The notes under the pieces: model-generated
Told to the model about the DNA's origin: nothing
What the model saw: only the letters and a program-made list of their open reading frames with translations
Database searches by the model: none
Assembly: GCA_900471485.1 (NCBI GenBank)
Contig: UCEU01000018.1
Location: forward strand, 1 to 56,391
Length of the DNA: 56,391 nt
Direction of reading: 5' to 3'
Origin: Hyphomicrobiales bacterium
Lineage (GTDB): Bacteria > Pseudomonadota > Alphaproteobacteria > Rhizobiales > Rhizobiaceae
Shown here: in pieces, positions 34,026 to 43,858 of the stretch
Layout of the letters: the number at the start of each line of letters is the position of its first letter
Numbering within the stretch: the stretch's first letter is position 1
Position numbers and translations under genes: made by a program

Positions 34026-37025
34026 ATGAAAAAAGGCGATCATCTCTTTCTTGTCGACGGCTCCGGATTCATCTTTCGAGCCTTCCATGCCCTGCCGCCG
34101 CTGACGCGCAAATCCGATGGGCTGCCTGTCGGCGCCGTCTCGGGTTTCTGCAACATGCTGTGGAAGCTTTTGACGGAGGCGCGCGACACGTCGGTGGGCG
34201 TGACGCCGACGCATCTGGCGGTCATCTTCGACTATTCGTCGAAGACCTTCCGCAAGGATCTCTATGACGCCTACAAGGCCAACCGCTCGGCGCCGCCGGA
34301 AGAGCTGATCCCGCAGTTCGGGTTGATCCGCCAGGCGACGCGGGCCTTCAACCTGCCCTGCATCGAGACCGAGGGTTTCGAGGCCGACGACATCATCGCC
34401 ACCTATGCCCGCCAGGCAGAAGCGCTCGGCGCCGACGTGACGATCGTCTCCTCTGACAAGGACCTGATGCAGCTCGTCACCGATAACGTCCACATGTACG
34501 ACAGCATGAAGGACAAGCAGATCGGCATCCCTGACGTGATCGAGAAATGGGGCGTGCCGCCGGAAAAGATGATCGACCTGCAGGCGATGACCGGCGATTC
34601 CGTCGACAACGTGCCTGGCATTCCCGGCATCGGCCCGAAGACGGCGGCGACGCTGCTCGCCGAATATGGCGACCTCGATACGCTGCTTGAGCGCGCCACC
34701 GAGATCAAGCAGGAGAAGCGCCGGCAGACGATCATCGAGAACGCCGACAAGGCGCGGCTGTCGCGTGAACTCGTGAAGCTCCGCACCGACGTGCCGCTGG
34801 AGCTTGCCGTCGCCGACCTCATTCTCGAAGCGCAGGACGGCCCGAAGCTGATCGGCTTCCTCAAAGCCATGCAGTTCACCAGCCTGACGCGGCGCGTGGC
34901 CGAGGCCTGTGAATGCGACGCGAGTGTAATCGACGCGGTGGACGTGCCGGTCGAGTGGGGCGCCAATGCGCATGGGCCCGATCTCGACGTGGCGGAACCT
35001 GCGCCTGTTGCCGGCGGAACGCCTGAGGTCGTCGGCGACGCCGTGGCTGTTCCCACTAAGGTCAACGGCGTGGCTGCGCCCGAGGGCAGCTTCACGCCAT
35101 CCGATTTCGCCAGGTCGCGGGCCGATGCCTTTGCCAACCTGCCCTTCGATCACTCACGCTATGTGACGATCCGCGATGTCGCGACGCTCGACAAGTGGAT
35201 CGCGGATGCGCGCGAGACCGGCGTGATCGGCTTCGACACCGAGACGACCTCGCTCGACGCCATGCAGGCCGAGCTCGTCGGCTTCTCGATGGCGATTGCC
35301 GACAACGCGAAGAGCCCCACGGGTATCAACATCCGCGCGGCCTATGTGCCGCTCGGCCACAAGACCGGCGTCGGCGATCTGCTCGGCGGCGGCATGGCCG
35401 AGAACCAGATCCCGATGCGCGATGCGCTGCCGCGGCTGAAGGCGCTGCTTGAGGACCAATCGGTGCTCAAGGTCGCCCAGAATCTGAAATACGACTACCT
35501 GCTGATGAAGCGCTACGGCGTCGAGACCAAGAACTTCGACGACACGATGCTGATCTCCTACGTGCTCGATGCCGGCACCGGCGCGCATGGCATGGATCCG
35601 CTGTCGGAGAAATTCCTCAACCACAAGCCGATCGCCTACAAGGATGTGGCCGGCAGCGGCAAGTCGAACATCTCCTTCGACCTCGTCGATATCGACCGCG
35701 CCACGCACTACGCGGCCGAGGATGCCGACGTGACGCTCAGGCTCTGGATGGTGCTGAAGCCGCGGCTGGCGGCCGAGAAGCTGACGTCGGTCTACGAGCG
35801 GCTGGAGCGGCCGCTGCTGCCTGTTCTCGCGCATATGGAAGAGCGGGGGATCACCGTTGATCGGCAGATCCTGTCACGGCTCTCGGGCGAACTGGCGCAG
35901 GGTGCGGCGCGGCTGGAGGACGAGATCTACCAGCTGGCCGGCGAACGCTTCAACATCGGCTCGCCGAAGCAGCTGGGCGACATCCTGTTCGGCAAGATGG
36001 GCCTTGCCGGCGGCTCGAAGACCAAGACCGGCCAGTGGTCGACCTCGGCCAGCGTGCTGGAAGATCTGGCGGCGGCCGGGCTGGAACTGCCGCGCAAGAT
36101 TGTCGACTGGCGGCAGCTGACCAAGCTCAAATCCACCTATACCGACGCGCTGCCGGGCTATGTGCACCCTGAGACGAAGCGGGTGCATACCTCCTACTCG
36201 CTGGCATCGACGACGACGGGGCGGCTTTCCTCGTCGGAACCCAACCTGCAGAACATTCCGGTTCGCACCGCCGAAGGCCGCAAGATCCGCACCGCCTTCA
36301 TCTCGACGCCGGGCCACAAGCTGATCTCGGCCGATTACAGCCAGATCGAGCTGCGCGTGCTTGCCCATGTCGCAGAAATCCCGCAGCTGACGCAGGCCTT
36401 CGCCGACGGGATCGACATTCACGCCATGACGGCTTCGGAGATGTTCGGCGTTCCCGTCGAGGGCATGCCGTCGGAGGTGCGTCGCCGCGCCAAGGCGATC
36501 AACTTCGGCATCATCTACGGCATCTCGGCATTCGGGCTTGCCAACCAGCTCTCCATCGAGCGCTCGGAAGCCGGCGACTACATCAAGCGCTACTTCGAGC
36601 GCTTCCCCGGCATTCGCGACTACATGGACAGCACCAAGCAGCTGGCGCGCGACAAGGGCTATGTCGAGACGATCTTCGGGCGACGAATCAACTATCCGGA
36701 GATTCGCTCGTCCAACCCCTCGGTTCGCGCCTTCAACGAGCGCGCGGCGATCAACGCGCCGATCCAGGGCTCGGCCGCCGACGTGATCCGCCGGGCGATG
36801 ATCAAGATGGAGCCGGCGCTGGCAGAGGTCGGGCTTTCCGAGCGGGTGCGCATGCTGCTGCAGGTGCATGACGAACTGATCTTCGAGGTCGAGGACGAGG
36901 ACGTCGACAAGGCGATGCCTGTTATCGTTTCGGTGATGGAAAACGCCACCATGCCGGCGCTCGAAATGCGTGTGCCGCTGAAGGTGGATGCGCGCGCGGC
37001 GACCAACTGGGACGAGGCGCACTAG
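34026..37025 (+). CDS. polA: DNA polymerase I
   Basis: A 999-residue Pol I. The 5'-3' nuclease domain covers about 1-300 (HLFLVDGSGFIFRAFHALPP; IVSSDKDLMQLV; NVPGIPGIGPKTAATLL). The 3'-5' exonuclease covers about 390-590 with DTET in VIGFDTETTSLDA, NLKYDYLLM and YAAEDADVTLRL, so proofreading looks active. The polymerase domain (600-999) has motif A ADYSQIELRVLAHV, motif B RRRAKAINFGIIYG and motif C QVHDELIFEV. Start at 34026 (MKKGDHLFLVDGSG); the frame opens at 33957 without homology. It functions in Okazaki-fragment maturation and repair. Confidence 0.97.
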   Translation: MKKGDHLFLVDGSGFIFRAFHALPPLTRKSDGLPVGAVSGFCNMLWKLLTEARDTSVGVTPTHLAVIFDYSSKTFRKDLYDAYKANRSAPPEELIPQFGLIRQATRAFNLPCIETEGFEADDIIATYARQAEALGADVTIVSSDKDLMQLVTDNVHMYDSMKDKQIGIPDVIEKWGVPPEKMIDLQAMTGDSVDNVPGIPGIGPKTAATLLAEYGDLDTLLERATEIKQEKRRQTIIENADKARLSRELVKLRTDVPLELAVADLILEAQDGPKLIGFLKAMQFTSLTRRVAEACECDASVIDAVDVPVEWGANAHGPDLDVAEPAPVAGGTPEVVGDAVAVPTKVNGVAAPEGSFTPSDFARSRADAFANLPFDHSRYVTIRDVATLDKWIADARETGVIGFDTETTSLDAMQAELVGFSMAIADNAKSPTGINIRAAYVPLGHKTGVGDLLGGGMAENQIPMRDALPRLKALLEDQSVLKVAQNLKYDYLLMKRYGVETKNFDDTMLISYVLDAGTGAHGMDPLSEKFLNHKPIAYKDVAGSGKSNISFDLVDIDRATHYAAEDADVTLRLWMVLKPRLAAEKLTSVYERLERPLLPVLAHMEERGITVDRQILSRLSGELAQGAARLEDEIYQLAGERFNIGSPKQLGDILFGKMGLAGGSKTKTGQWSTSASVLEDLAAAGLELPRKIVDWRQLTKLKSTYTDALPGYVHPETKRVHTSYSLASTTTGRLSSSEPNLQNIPVRTAEGRKIRTAFISTPGHKLISADYSQIELRVLAHVAEIPQLTQAFADGIDIHAMTASEMFGVPVEGMPSEVRRRAKAINFGIIYGISAFGLANQLSIERSEAGDYIKRYFERFPGIRDYMDSTKQLARDKGYVETIFGRRINYPEIRSSNPSVRAFNERAAINAPIQGSAADVIRRAMIKMEPALAEVGLSERVRMLLQVHDELIFEVEDEDVDKAMPVIVSVMENATMPALEMRVPLKVDARAATNWDEAH

Positions 37026-37198
37026 AGCGCCTCGTCGAAAAATCGCTAAAATTTTCTTTATCACCTAAGTGACTGAAAAGGCTTGCTTTCCTCATGATTG
37101 CCGGTATCCCGTGAGGGCACGGAGAAGGAACTTATTAACCTTCATTTCCTAAGCCGGAAGCGGATAATAGTTGCTAATCATGAGTGAGTAGCGGTCGT

Positions 37199-39793
37199 AT
37201 GCGCTTTCCTAGAAACAATCTGACGGATGCCGGCGAAGTCGTCGCCGACATCGATGGCGAACAGCTGCAGGAACAAGCTGGCGAGAAGCCGGTACCGCCG
37301 ATCTGGCAGAGCAATTTTTCGCTGGCGCCGAATGTCCGCTTTACCCGTACGCCGGAGAGCCAGATCAACCCGCGCAAGCAGCCGGCAGAGCCGGTGCAGC
37401 AGCGGGTGATGGAGCCCGAGCAGGTCGCAGCACCCGCGCCCATGACGGCGCCGGACGCGCAGCCGATCCACGTGCCGCAGGCAATCCATGTGCCGCAGGC
37501 GGCGGTGGCGCAGCCGCGTCAGGGTTTTGTTGCACGACAGGCCGCCAGCCAGCCGGTAGCAGCACCCCGGGCCGTGGCGCCGCAGGTGCAGGTACAGGCA
37601 TCGCGCCCGACGTTTGCGCCGCAGTCGCGCGCGCCTCTCGTCGTCAACGTGCCCTTCGACGTCTACCAGTCGGAACCCACCGTCGAGCCGGAGGCGATCG
37701 TGATCGCCGCCAATGACGATGCCGCCGAGACGCATTTCCGCGCCGCCTCCACGCTTGCCTCGATCTCCGACTTCGCCTTCTTCGAGGTCATGTCCTTCGA
37801 GGAGAGCGACGAGCCCGCGCCGCAAACGCAGCCGCCACAGGCGCAGATCGTGCTGCCGCAGGCGGCGGTGAGCCCCGATACGATCATCAGCCAGTTCCGC
37901 ATCATGGAATGGCGCCCGGGCAAGCAGCCGGTCGTCGCCGCGCCCTATGCAGCGCCGGCGCCGGTCGAAACGCCGGCCCCTGCCCCCGTGGTCGTGGCAC
38001 CCGCTCCGGGCCTCGCCCGCGCCGCCATCCGCCCGCCGATGGCCGCCATGATGAGACAGAAGGCCGCCGCGGCCACCCCGGCCACGCAACCGGCCATCGA
38101 GCCGCAGGCCGTGGTCGAACCGGCGCCGCAGCCGATCGTCCAGGCCGCAAACCAGGCAGCCGCACAGCCGATCGCGCCTATGCCGGTCCGCTCGCAGCCT
38201 GTTATCGCGCCGCTGGCGCCCGCTGCCCGCATGGTGGCTCACAAGTTCGTTCCCTCCAAGGTCGATGCCTCGGGCTACGAATTCCCCTCCAACTCGCTGC
38301 TGCAGGAGCCGCCGGAACGCGTCGGCGAGATCATGTCGCAGGAGGCGCTGGAGCAGAATGCCGGGCTTCTCGAAAGCGTGCTTGAAGATTTCGGCATCAA
38401 GGGCGAGATCATCCATGTGCGCCCCGGCCCTGTCGTCACGCTCTATGAATTCGAGCCGGCGCCGGGCGTGAAATCCTCGCGCGTCATCGGCCTTGCCGAC
38501 GATATCGCCCGCTCGATGTCTGCCCTTTCGGCGCGCGTCGCCGTGGTGCCCGGCCGCAATGTCATCGGCATCGAACTGCCGAACGCGCTGCGCGAAACCG
38601 TCTATTTCCGCGAGATGATCGAGAGCGCCGATTTCGAGAAGAGCAGCTACAAGCTGGCGCTCGGGCTCGGCAAGACGATCGGCGGCGAGCCCGTTATCGC
38701 CGAGCTTGCGAAGATGCCGCATCTGCTTGTCGCCGGGACCACCGGTTCGGGCAAGTCGGTCGCCGTCAACACGATGATCCTTTCGCTGCTCTACCGCATG
38801 ACGCCGGAGCAGTGCCGCCTCATCATGATCGATCCGAAGATGCTGGAGCTGTCGATCTATGACGGCATTCCGCATCTGCTCACCCCCGTCGTGACCGATC
38901 CGAAGAAGGCCGTGATGGCGCTGAAGTGGGCGGTGCGCGAGATGGAAGAGCGCTATCGCAAGATGTCGCGCCTCGGCGTGCGCAATATCGACGGTTATAA
39001 TGGCCGTGTGGCGCAGGCCAAGGAAAAGGGCGAGACGATCCACATCATGGTGCAGACCGGCTTCGACCGCAGCACCGGTGCGCCCATCGAGGAACAGCAG
39101 GAACTCGACCTGACGCCGATGCCTTACATCGTCGTCATCGTCGACGAAATGGCCGACCTGATGATGGTGGCCGGCAAGGAAATCGAAGGGGCGATCCAGA
39201 GATTGGCGCAGATGGCACGTGCGGCGGGCATCCACCTGATCATGGCGACGCAGCGTCCCTCGGTCGACGTCATCACCGGCACGATCAAGGCCAACTTCCC
39301 GACCCGCATCTCGTTCCAGGTGACCTCGAAGATCGACAGCCGCACGATCCTTGGCGAGCAGGGCGCCGAACAGCTGCTCGGCCAGGGCGACATGCTGCAC
39401 ATGCAGGGTGGCGGGCGCATCTCGCGCGTCCACGGCCCGTTCGTCTCTGACGCCGAGGTCGAAAAGGTCGTGGCGCATCTGAAGACGCAGGGGCGGCCGG
39501 AATATCTCGACACGGTGACCGCCGACGAAGAGGAAGACGGCGAAGAGGAAGACAGCGCCGTGTTCGACAAGGGCGACATGGCGGCAGAGGACGGCAACGA
39601 CCTCTACGACAAGGCCGTCAAGGTCGTGCTGCGCGACAAGAAGTGCTCGACTTCCTACATCCAGCGCCGCCTCGGCATCGGCTACAACCGCGCCGCCTCG
39701 CTAGTCGAGCGCATGGAGAAGGAAGGGCTCGTCGGCCCCGCCAACCATGTGGGCAAGCGCGAGATCGTCAATGGGCGTGGCGAGGGGGATTGA
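37199..39793 (+). CDS. ftsK: FtsK/SpoIIIE-type DNA translocase without membrane domain
   Basis: A protein of about 864 residues (ATG 37199; an upstream GTG at 37184 would add five). Residues 1-350 are Pro/Ala/Gln-rich linker with no hydrophobic helix, in contrast to canonical FtsK with four N-terminal TM segments. The motor follows: FtsK alpha (about 365-470), then beta with Walker [21 protein letters not shown], Walker [15 protein letters not shown] and the [29 protein letters not shown] region. The gamma DNA-reading winged helix is C-terminal ([33 protein letters not shown]). Role: chromosome dimer or terminus segregation, possibly as a soluble paralogue. It follows polA by 173 bp. Confidence 0.92.
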   Translation: MRFPRNNLTDAGEVVADIDGEQLQEQAGEKPVPPIWQSNFSLAPNVRFTRTPESQINPRKQPAEPVQQRVMEPEQVAAPAPMTAPDAQPIHVPQAIHVPQAAVAQPRQGFVARQAASQPVAAPRAVAPQVQVQASRPTFAPQSRAPLVVNVPFDVYQSEPTVEPEAIVIAANDDAAETHFRAASTLASISDFAFFEVMSFEESDEPAPQTQPPQAQIVLPQAAVSPDTIISQFRIMEWRPGKQPVVAAPYAAPAPVETPAPAPVVVAPAPGLARAAIRPPMAAMMRQKAAAATPATQPAIEPQAVVEPAPQPIVQAANQAAAQPIAPMPVRSQPVIAPLAPAARMVAHKFVPSKVDASGYEFPSNSLLQEPPERVGEIMSQEALEQNAGLLESVLEDFGIKGEIIHVRPGPVVTLYEFEPAPGVKSSRVIGLADDIARSMSALSARVAVVPGRNVIGIELPNALRETVYFREMIESADFEKSSYKLALGLGKTIGGEPVIAELAKMPHLLVAGTTGSGKSVAVNTMILSLLYRMTPEQCRLIMIDPKMLELSIYDGIPHLLTPVVTDPKKAVMALKWAVREMEERYRKMSRLGVRNIDGYNGRVAQAKEKGETIHIMVQTGFDRSTGAPIEEQQELDLTPMPYIVVIVDEMADLMMVAGKEIEGAIQRLAQMARAAGIHLIMATQRPSVDVITGTIKANFPTRISFQVTSKIDSRTILGEQGAEQLLGQGDMLHMQGGGRISRVHGPFVSDAEVEKVVAHLKTQGRPEYLDTVTADEEEDGEEEDSAVFDKGDMAAEDGNDLYDKAVKVVLRDKKCSTSYIQRRLGIGYNRAASLVERMEKEGLVGPANHVGKREIVNGRGEGD

Positions 39794-39844
39794 GGTTTCT
39801 CGCCGGGGGTGCAGCACAGAATAATTGAGCTCAGAACCCGGAGC

Positions 39845-40026
39845 CCCCTCATCCGGCTGCCGCCACCTTCTCCCCGATGGGGAGAAGAGATTCGTGGCGG
39901 CGCCTCGCGATATTCTCACCTACATGCCGGCTTGAAATCAACGCTCGACGAGGAGCAACACAGTGCTCCCAGCCCCTTCTCCCCAACGGGGAGAAGTGCC
40001 GGAGCGACAGCGAGGCGATGAGGGGT
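39845..40026. repeat. RIME-like rhizobial intergenic mosaic element
   Basis: The left end CCCCCTCATCCGGCTGCCGCC and right end GGCGATGAGGGG are inverted. Inside are two hairpins: CTTCTCCCC-GAT-GGGGAGAAG (39867-39887) and CTTCTCCCC-AAC-GGGGAGAAG (39976-39996). The layout matches the Rhizobium intergenic mosaic elements known between convergent or unrelated genes. The rest of the 39794-40310 spacer holds no gene. Confidence 0.8.
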
Positions 40027-40137
40027 GGAGCGGGAGCGACGCCCTGAGCGGCAAGCGAAGGGCACCCAGCTCACACCTTTCCTCTTTCAAAACCCCATCT
40101 CCACCCACCGCCACTCCGTGGTCCGCCGGTTTTCGAA

Positions 40138-40155
40138 TTGACAGATCCGCGTCAA
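40138..40155 (+). promoter_or_regulatory. TTGAC-N8-GTCAA dyad upstream of MATE gene
   Basis: TTGAC (40138-40142) and GTCAA (40151-40155) form a dyad, and TTGACA could double as a -35 element. It is 156 bp before the MATE start. A regulator-binding site is possible; no regulator gene is adjacent. Confidence 0.35.
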
Positions 40156-40310
40156 AGTGATTGATCCCGTGCAGGTTTCGAGTGCCTGCCGCCTGCGGAC
40201 GCAAGTCACGGTAAAAGCTCGACGTGGATATCATCTCACCCTCGAAGCATTTCGTTGGTGGCAATGCAGGCTCCCTCCTCAATCGAAATGCCTCATGTGA
40301 GGAGTGCGTG

Positions 40311-41681
40311 ATGTCTGCGAGACAATCACCCGACAATCGATTCCTGACCGTGCCCGTGGGCCGGATCTTTGCCACGACCGCCTTGCCGATGGTGGCCATC
40401 ATGACGATGAACGGCCTGCTCGGCATCGTCGATGCCGCCTTTCTTGGACGATTTGTCGGGGAAGAGGCCATAGCGGCCATCAGTATCGCGTTTCCCATAC
40501 TGCTTGTGACAATCGCGCTTTCGACGCTTGTCGGCAGCGGCATGTCCAGCCTGCTTGCCAGACAGCTCGGCGCCGGTGCGCGCGAAGAAGCGGGCGCCAC
40601 CTTTGCCCGGGCGCATGGCCTGGCCATCATGATCGGCCTGGCGCTGATCCTGCTCTTCCTCGTCGGCGGCTGGTCGCTTGCGACGCGGATGGCCGGAGCT
40701 GCGGAGCCGGTTGCCAGGATGGCGTGGGTGTTCCTGATGATCACCCTCTTGGGCACGCCGCTGCAGTTCCTGCTCGGTATCCATGCGGATGCCTGGCGCA
40801 ACGAAGGCCGGGCGGGCAGCATGGCGCTGATGTCGCTCGGCGTGACGTCGATCAACATCCTTTTCAACTACATCCTGATCGTGCCGCTTGAAATGGGCGT
40901 TGCGGGGTCGGCATTGAGCACCGTTTTGGCGCAAGGGGCGGGCCTCGCTCTCCTCATCGAGGGTCGGCGTCGGTCCCCGGAGATGATGCCGCTTGGCGTC
41001 CTGCGGCGGAACGCGTGGTACGGGCAATGGGGGAAGATTGCGGCACTTGGCGCTCCCGTCAGTCTCACCTTCCTGGGGATGGCGCTGACGGCGACCTGCG
41101 TGGTTCTTGCGCTGCCGGCCTCAGGCGAAGGCCATTCGCAGGCTGTCGCGGCCTATGGCATCATCACGCGCATCCTCGGTTTTGCCTTCCTGCCGCCCAT
41201 GGCCGCGGCGCTCGCCATGCAGAGCATCGTCGGCAACAATGTCGGGGCCGGGCGCTGGGATCGCGCCGACCGGGTCCTGCGGATTGCAGCAGTAACCGCC
41301 TTCATCTACGGCGCCGTCGTCGAACTGCTGCTTCTGACACAAGGCCGACTGATCGCCTCCGCCTTCATCGCCGACACCGGCGTTACCGAGGAGGTCGCCA
41401 GAATTCTCAAGCCGATGGCGGCGTTCTATCTGTTTTCGGGGCCGGTGCTGGTGCTCGCGTTATACTTCCAGGCGATCGGCCGACCTCTGCAGGCGGGGCT
41501 TCTGACGCTGATGAAGTCCTTCGTGCTTGTTCCGGTCGCCATCATTGTCATCGCCGCTTTGCTGGACCGAACGGCCATCTGGTTCGCCTTTCCGCTCGCC
41601 GACGGTTTGACCATGGCGATTGCTGCGGTGGTTCTCGGCGCCGTCGCTATACGCGGCGGAGAGCGGATGAGACAGGGGTGA
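40311..41681 (+). CDS. MATE-family multidrug/cation efflux transporter
   Basis: A 456-residue inner-membrane protein with 12 predicted helices in two six-helix repeats. The first runs from VGRIFATTALPMVAIMTMNGLLGIVDAAFLGRFVGEEAIAAISIAFP, with LVGSGMSSLLARQLGAG. The second repeat includes AYGIITRILGFAFLPPMAAALAMQSIVGNNVGAG. Drug/Na+ or H+ antiport is the family function. Start at 40311 after GTGAGGAG; the frame is open from 40224 without homology. Substrate unknown. It lies alone downstream of a RIME-like element. Confidence 0.92.
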   Translation: MSARQSPDNRFLTVPVGRIFATTALPMVAIMTMNGLLGIVDAAFLGRFVGEEAIAAISIAFPILLVTIALSTLVGSGMSSLLARQLGAGAREEAGATFARAHGLAIMIGLALILLFLVGGWSLATRMAGAAEPVARMAWVFLMITLLGTPLQFLLGIHADAWRNEGRAGSMALMSLGVTSINILFNYILIVPLEMGVAGSALSTVLAQGAGLALLIEGRRRSPEMMPLGVLRRNAWYGQWGKIAALGAPVSLTFLGMALTATCVVLALPASGEGHSQAVAAYGIITRILGFAFLPPMAAALAMQSIVGNNVGAGRWDRADRVLRIAAVTAFIYGAVVELLLLTQGRLIASAFIADTGVTEEVARILKPMAAFYLFSGPVLVLALYFQAIGRPLQAGLLTLMKSFVLVPVAIIVIAALLDRTAIWFAFPLADGLTMAIAAVVLGAVAIRGGERMRQG

Positions 41682-41772
41682 TGGAAGCGGAAGCGCGGCA
41701 CGAACGAACCTCCGCCACACCTCAAAACCCCGCGCCGGAGACATCTCCGCGACGGCATGACAGAATGGGAAT

Positions 41773-41824
41773 GGGCAGGCGACGGTCGGTATAAAATAGT
41801 AGTGTCAGGCAATATCGCCTGCCC
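41773..41824. repeat. 10-bp inverted repeat with competing inner hairpin
   Basis: GGGCAGGCGA (41773-41782) and TCGCCTGCCC (41815-41824) are perfectly complementary around a 32-base loop holding TATAAAAT. The inner CAGGC (41806-41810) can instead pair with GCCTG (41817-41821). The surrounding 41682-42134 spacer contains no supported gene. Confidence 0.5.
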
Positions 41825-42073
41825 GATCATATGGAGGTTTCCGGATATCCAAACCGACAGGAGCGTCTCTCGGCCTTTCGCTTCCGGATGGATGAGAGGT
41901 CCTGACGACCCCGGCATCCACCTTTCAACAACCATCATCGGACGCCGGGCTTGCGCCCTGATGTGTCAGATCCGGTTCGCGACCCGGCTCCCTGTCCAAT
42001 GACGACATCAGTATGGGTGCGCCCGCAGACACGGGGATGCACGGGGACGATGCGATTCTCAAGCGCTTGAAAT

Positions 42074-42095
42074 CGCGACGATATCTTTCGTCGCG
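42074..42095 (-). terminator. Weak terminator-like hairpin after thermonuclease gene
   Basis: Perfect 8-bp arms CGCGACGA (42074-42081) and TCGTCGCG (42088-42095), 40 bp beyond the stop on the minus strand. They are followed only by ATTTC, so it is a weak terminator at best. Confidence 0.45.
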
Positions 42096-42134
42096 CAAGA
42101 TTGTTATCCCCGCGATGCTGGCCAGCGTTGATCG

Positions 42135-42632
42135 TTAGCTATCGATCTGTGGGCGAAGCTTGCCGCGCTGGCGTGCGTCGGCGCGCCACAGCTTGCGCCG
42201 CGCATCTGCCGTTTCGAGGTGCCGATATTTCCCTCCTGAGAACTTGGGCCAGTCGAGCGCCAAGCCCATGCGGACGAGCTCGGCCGACAGATCACGCCCA
42301 TCCGGGAGAACGCAATCCGCTACCACGCGGTCATAGGAGAGTTCCGGTCTGATGCGGGCCGTTATCGTCTGGCCCTTGCACAGCTGGACCAGGGCCCATT
42401 TCGACTGCTTTCCCCAAGGGTGATCGAGTTCCGGCGCATCGATCCCGGCCAAGCGAATGCGAACGCTATCGATGATGATGGTATCTCCGTCTACGACCCA
42501 GCATCGGCCACTCAGAACGGTTTGGACTATGGGTGGCGGCGGCGTGGTGACAACGACAATCGATTCGTACCGCCGCTCTTGAACTCTACTCTTGCTAGAA
42601 AACAGCCGAACCAAAATTCGAAACAGCCGCAT
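42135..42632 (-). CDS. Thermonuclease (SNase)-family protein
   Basis: A 165-residue protein. A short basic or hydrophobic N-terminus (MRLFRILVRLFSSKSR) is followed by an OB-fold SNase domain: VVDGDTIIIDSVRIRLAGIDAPELDHPWG holds the Ca-binding Asp, the first catalytic Arg and the Glu-equivalent region, and LSYDRVVADC holds the second Arg. The ATG at 42632 is chosen for the strong GGAGGGGGC upstream; ATGs at 42656 and 42734 lack it. Probably a sugar-nonspecific endonuclease; membrane attachment or export is uncertain. Monocistronic. Confidence 0.82.
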   Translation of the reverse strand: MRLFRILVRLFSSKSRVQERRYESIVVVTTPPPPIVQTVLSGRCWVVDGDTIIIDSVRIRLAGIDAPELDHPWGKQSKWALVQLCKGQTITARIRPELSYDRVVADCVLPDGRDLSAELVRMGLALDWPKFSGGKYRHLETADARRKLWRADARQRGKLRPQIDS

Positions 42633-42734
42633 GCCCCCTCCGCTATGCATTTCCATCCTCGCTCTCCACGCGAGTGTGCCGCACAGAAGCTTGGCGCAAT
42701 TCAGCGTTGAGCGCAAGCAGGGTGTACCTTTCAA

Positions 42735-43238
42735 CTAGATCGCGCGCGCACAGCGCAGCGTCTCGGCAACGAAGGCGCTCTTGCCGCCGGTGTAGTGGTC
42801 CCAGTCGCCGGCCGCTTCTCCTGCAAGGCTCTGCTTCAGCGCCTGGTATTCGGCGGCACGGTCCGGGTGGAAGCGGAGGTGATCGCGGAAGAGGAGGCGG
42901 TCGTGGTGGGCGGGGTTGGCCTCAAGGCAGAGATAGAGGCGCAGGCCGTAGCCTTCGTGCTCGCGGGTGAATGGCAGTCGGCCGTCGCCATTCGGGTCGC
43001 CATGGGCGCGGAAGCCGGAGAGCGCGAGTTTCTCGGCGAGGGTGGCGAGTGCGGCGGCGTCGATCACCACCGCGTCGAGGTCGATCTTGGGCTTGGCGGC
43101 GAGGCCGGGGACGGCGGTGCTGCCGATGTGTTCGACTGCAAGGATGAGGCCGGGCGCGAGCGACAGGAGTTCGTCGCGCGCGGCCTGGAAGAACGAGGGC
43201 CAACGCGGATCATAATCGACAACCCGGATTGGTCGCAT
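42735..43238 (-). CDS. GrpB-family (UPF0157) nucleotidyltransferase-like protein
   Basis: A 167-residue GrpB/UPF0157 protein starting MRPIRVVDYDPRWPSFFQAARDELL. The family signature VEHIGSTAVPGLAAKPKIDLDAVV carries the acidic pair of a nucleotidyltransferase fold, and a conserved LYLCLEANPAHHDRLLFRDHLRFHP follows. It begins 5 bp after the phnN stop and appears to be the last gene of phnM-phnN-grpB. A link to phosphonate metabolism is only positional. Activity is unproven for most members. Confidence 0.85.
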   Translation of the reverse strand: MRPIRVVDYDPRWPSFFQAARDELLSLAPGLILAVEHIGSTAVPGLAAKPKIDLDAVVIDAAALATLAEKLALSGFRAHGDPNGDGRLPFTREHEGYGLRLYLCLEANPAHHDRLLFRDHLRFHPDRAAEYQALKQSLAGEAAGDWDHYTGGKSAFVAETLRCARAI

Positions 43239-43243
43239 CGTCT

Positions 43244-43858
43244 TCAGCCGATTTCCTGGAGGAAGCCCTCGAGCACCTCGACCATGCGGCGTTCGCCCTG
43301 TTCCAAGGACCCGCTATTGTCGAGATCGACGACGTCGTAATCGCCGCGCACGGTGAGCGGGCCGCGGGCCAGGCGGGCCATGATGTCCTCGTGGGTCTCG
43401 CGGCCGCGGGCCTCCAGCCGGCTTGCCAGCACGTCCGCGCGGGCGGTGACGTTGATCACCTTCAGGCGCGGGAAGACGGCGTGGAAATGGTGCAGCGCCG
43501 AGCGCGAGCCGTTGGCGATAACGAGGCTTCCGGCGGACAGCGACACCGAGACTTCCGAGGGGATGCCGTATTTCAGGCCGTGGGCTTCCCACCAGACGGA
43601 GAAGCTGCCGGCCTGCTCCATCGAGGCGAAGCCCTGGGGCGAGACGGCGAGATGATCCTCGCCGCCGGCATCATGATCGCGGGTGATGACGCGGCGGACG
43701 AAATGGACGTCCTGCCGCTCGCGGAAATGCCGGGCGGCTGCGGCCATCAGCGTATCCTTGCCGGCGCCGGAGGGGCCGACCACGACCACCATGATGCCGT
43801 GCTCGGTGCCGGGAACGACGTGGGGCTCGTGCGAGGGATGGGTTTCGTGCGCGGTCAT
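43244..43858 (-). CDS. phnN: Ribose 1,5-bisphosphate phosphokinase
   Basis: A 204-residue guanylate-kinase-like enzyme with P-loop VVVGPSGAGKDTLMAAAARHF and VRRVITRDHDAGGEDHLAV. It converts ribose 1,5-bisphosphate and ATP to PRPP, the last step of the C-P lyase route. Its ATG overlaps the phnM stop by 4 bases (43858/43855), so the two are translationally coupled. A short His-rich N-terminus (MTAHETHPSHEPHVVPGTEH) precedes the domain. Confidence 0.93.
   Translation of the reverse strand: MTAHETHPSHEPHVVPGTEHGIMVVVVGPSGAGKDTLMAAAARHFRERQDVHFVRRVITRDHDAGGEDHLAVSPQGFASMEQAGSFSVWWEAHGLKYGIPSEVSVSLSAGSLVIANGSRSALHHFHAVFPRLKVINVTARADVLASRLEARGRETHEDIMARLARGPLTVRGDYDVVDLDNSGSLEQGERRMVEVLEGFLQEIG

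Noticed and set aside
37178..39478. 766-residue open frame antisense to ftsK
   Set aside because: Low-complexity Arg/His/Asp-rich translation caused by GC-rich third positions of ftsK; no ribosome site or recognisable domain.
41757..42002. 81-residue frame after the MATE gene
   Set aside because: No ribosome site, covers the inverted repeat, no recognisable domain.
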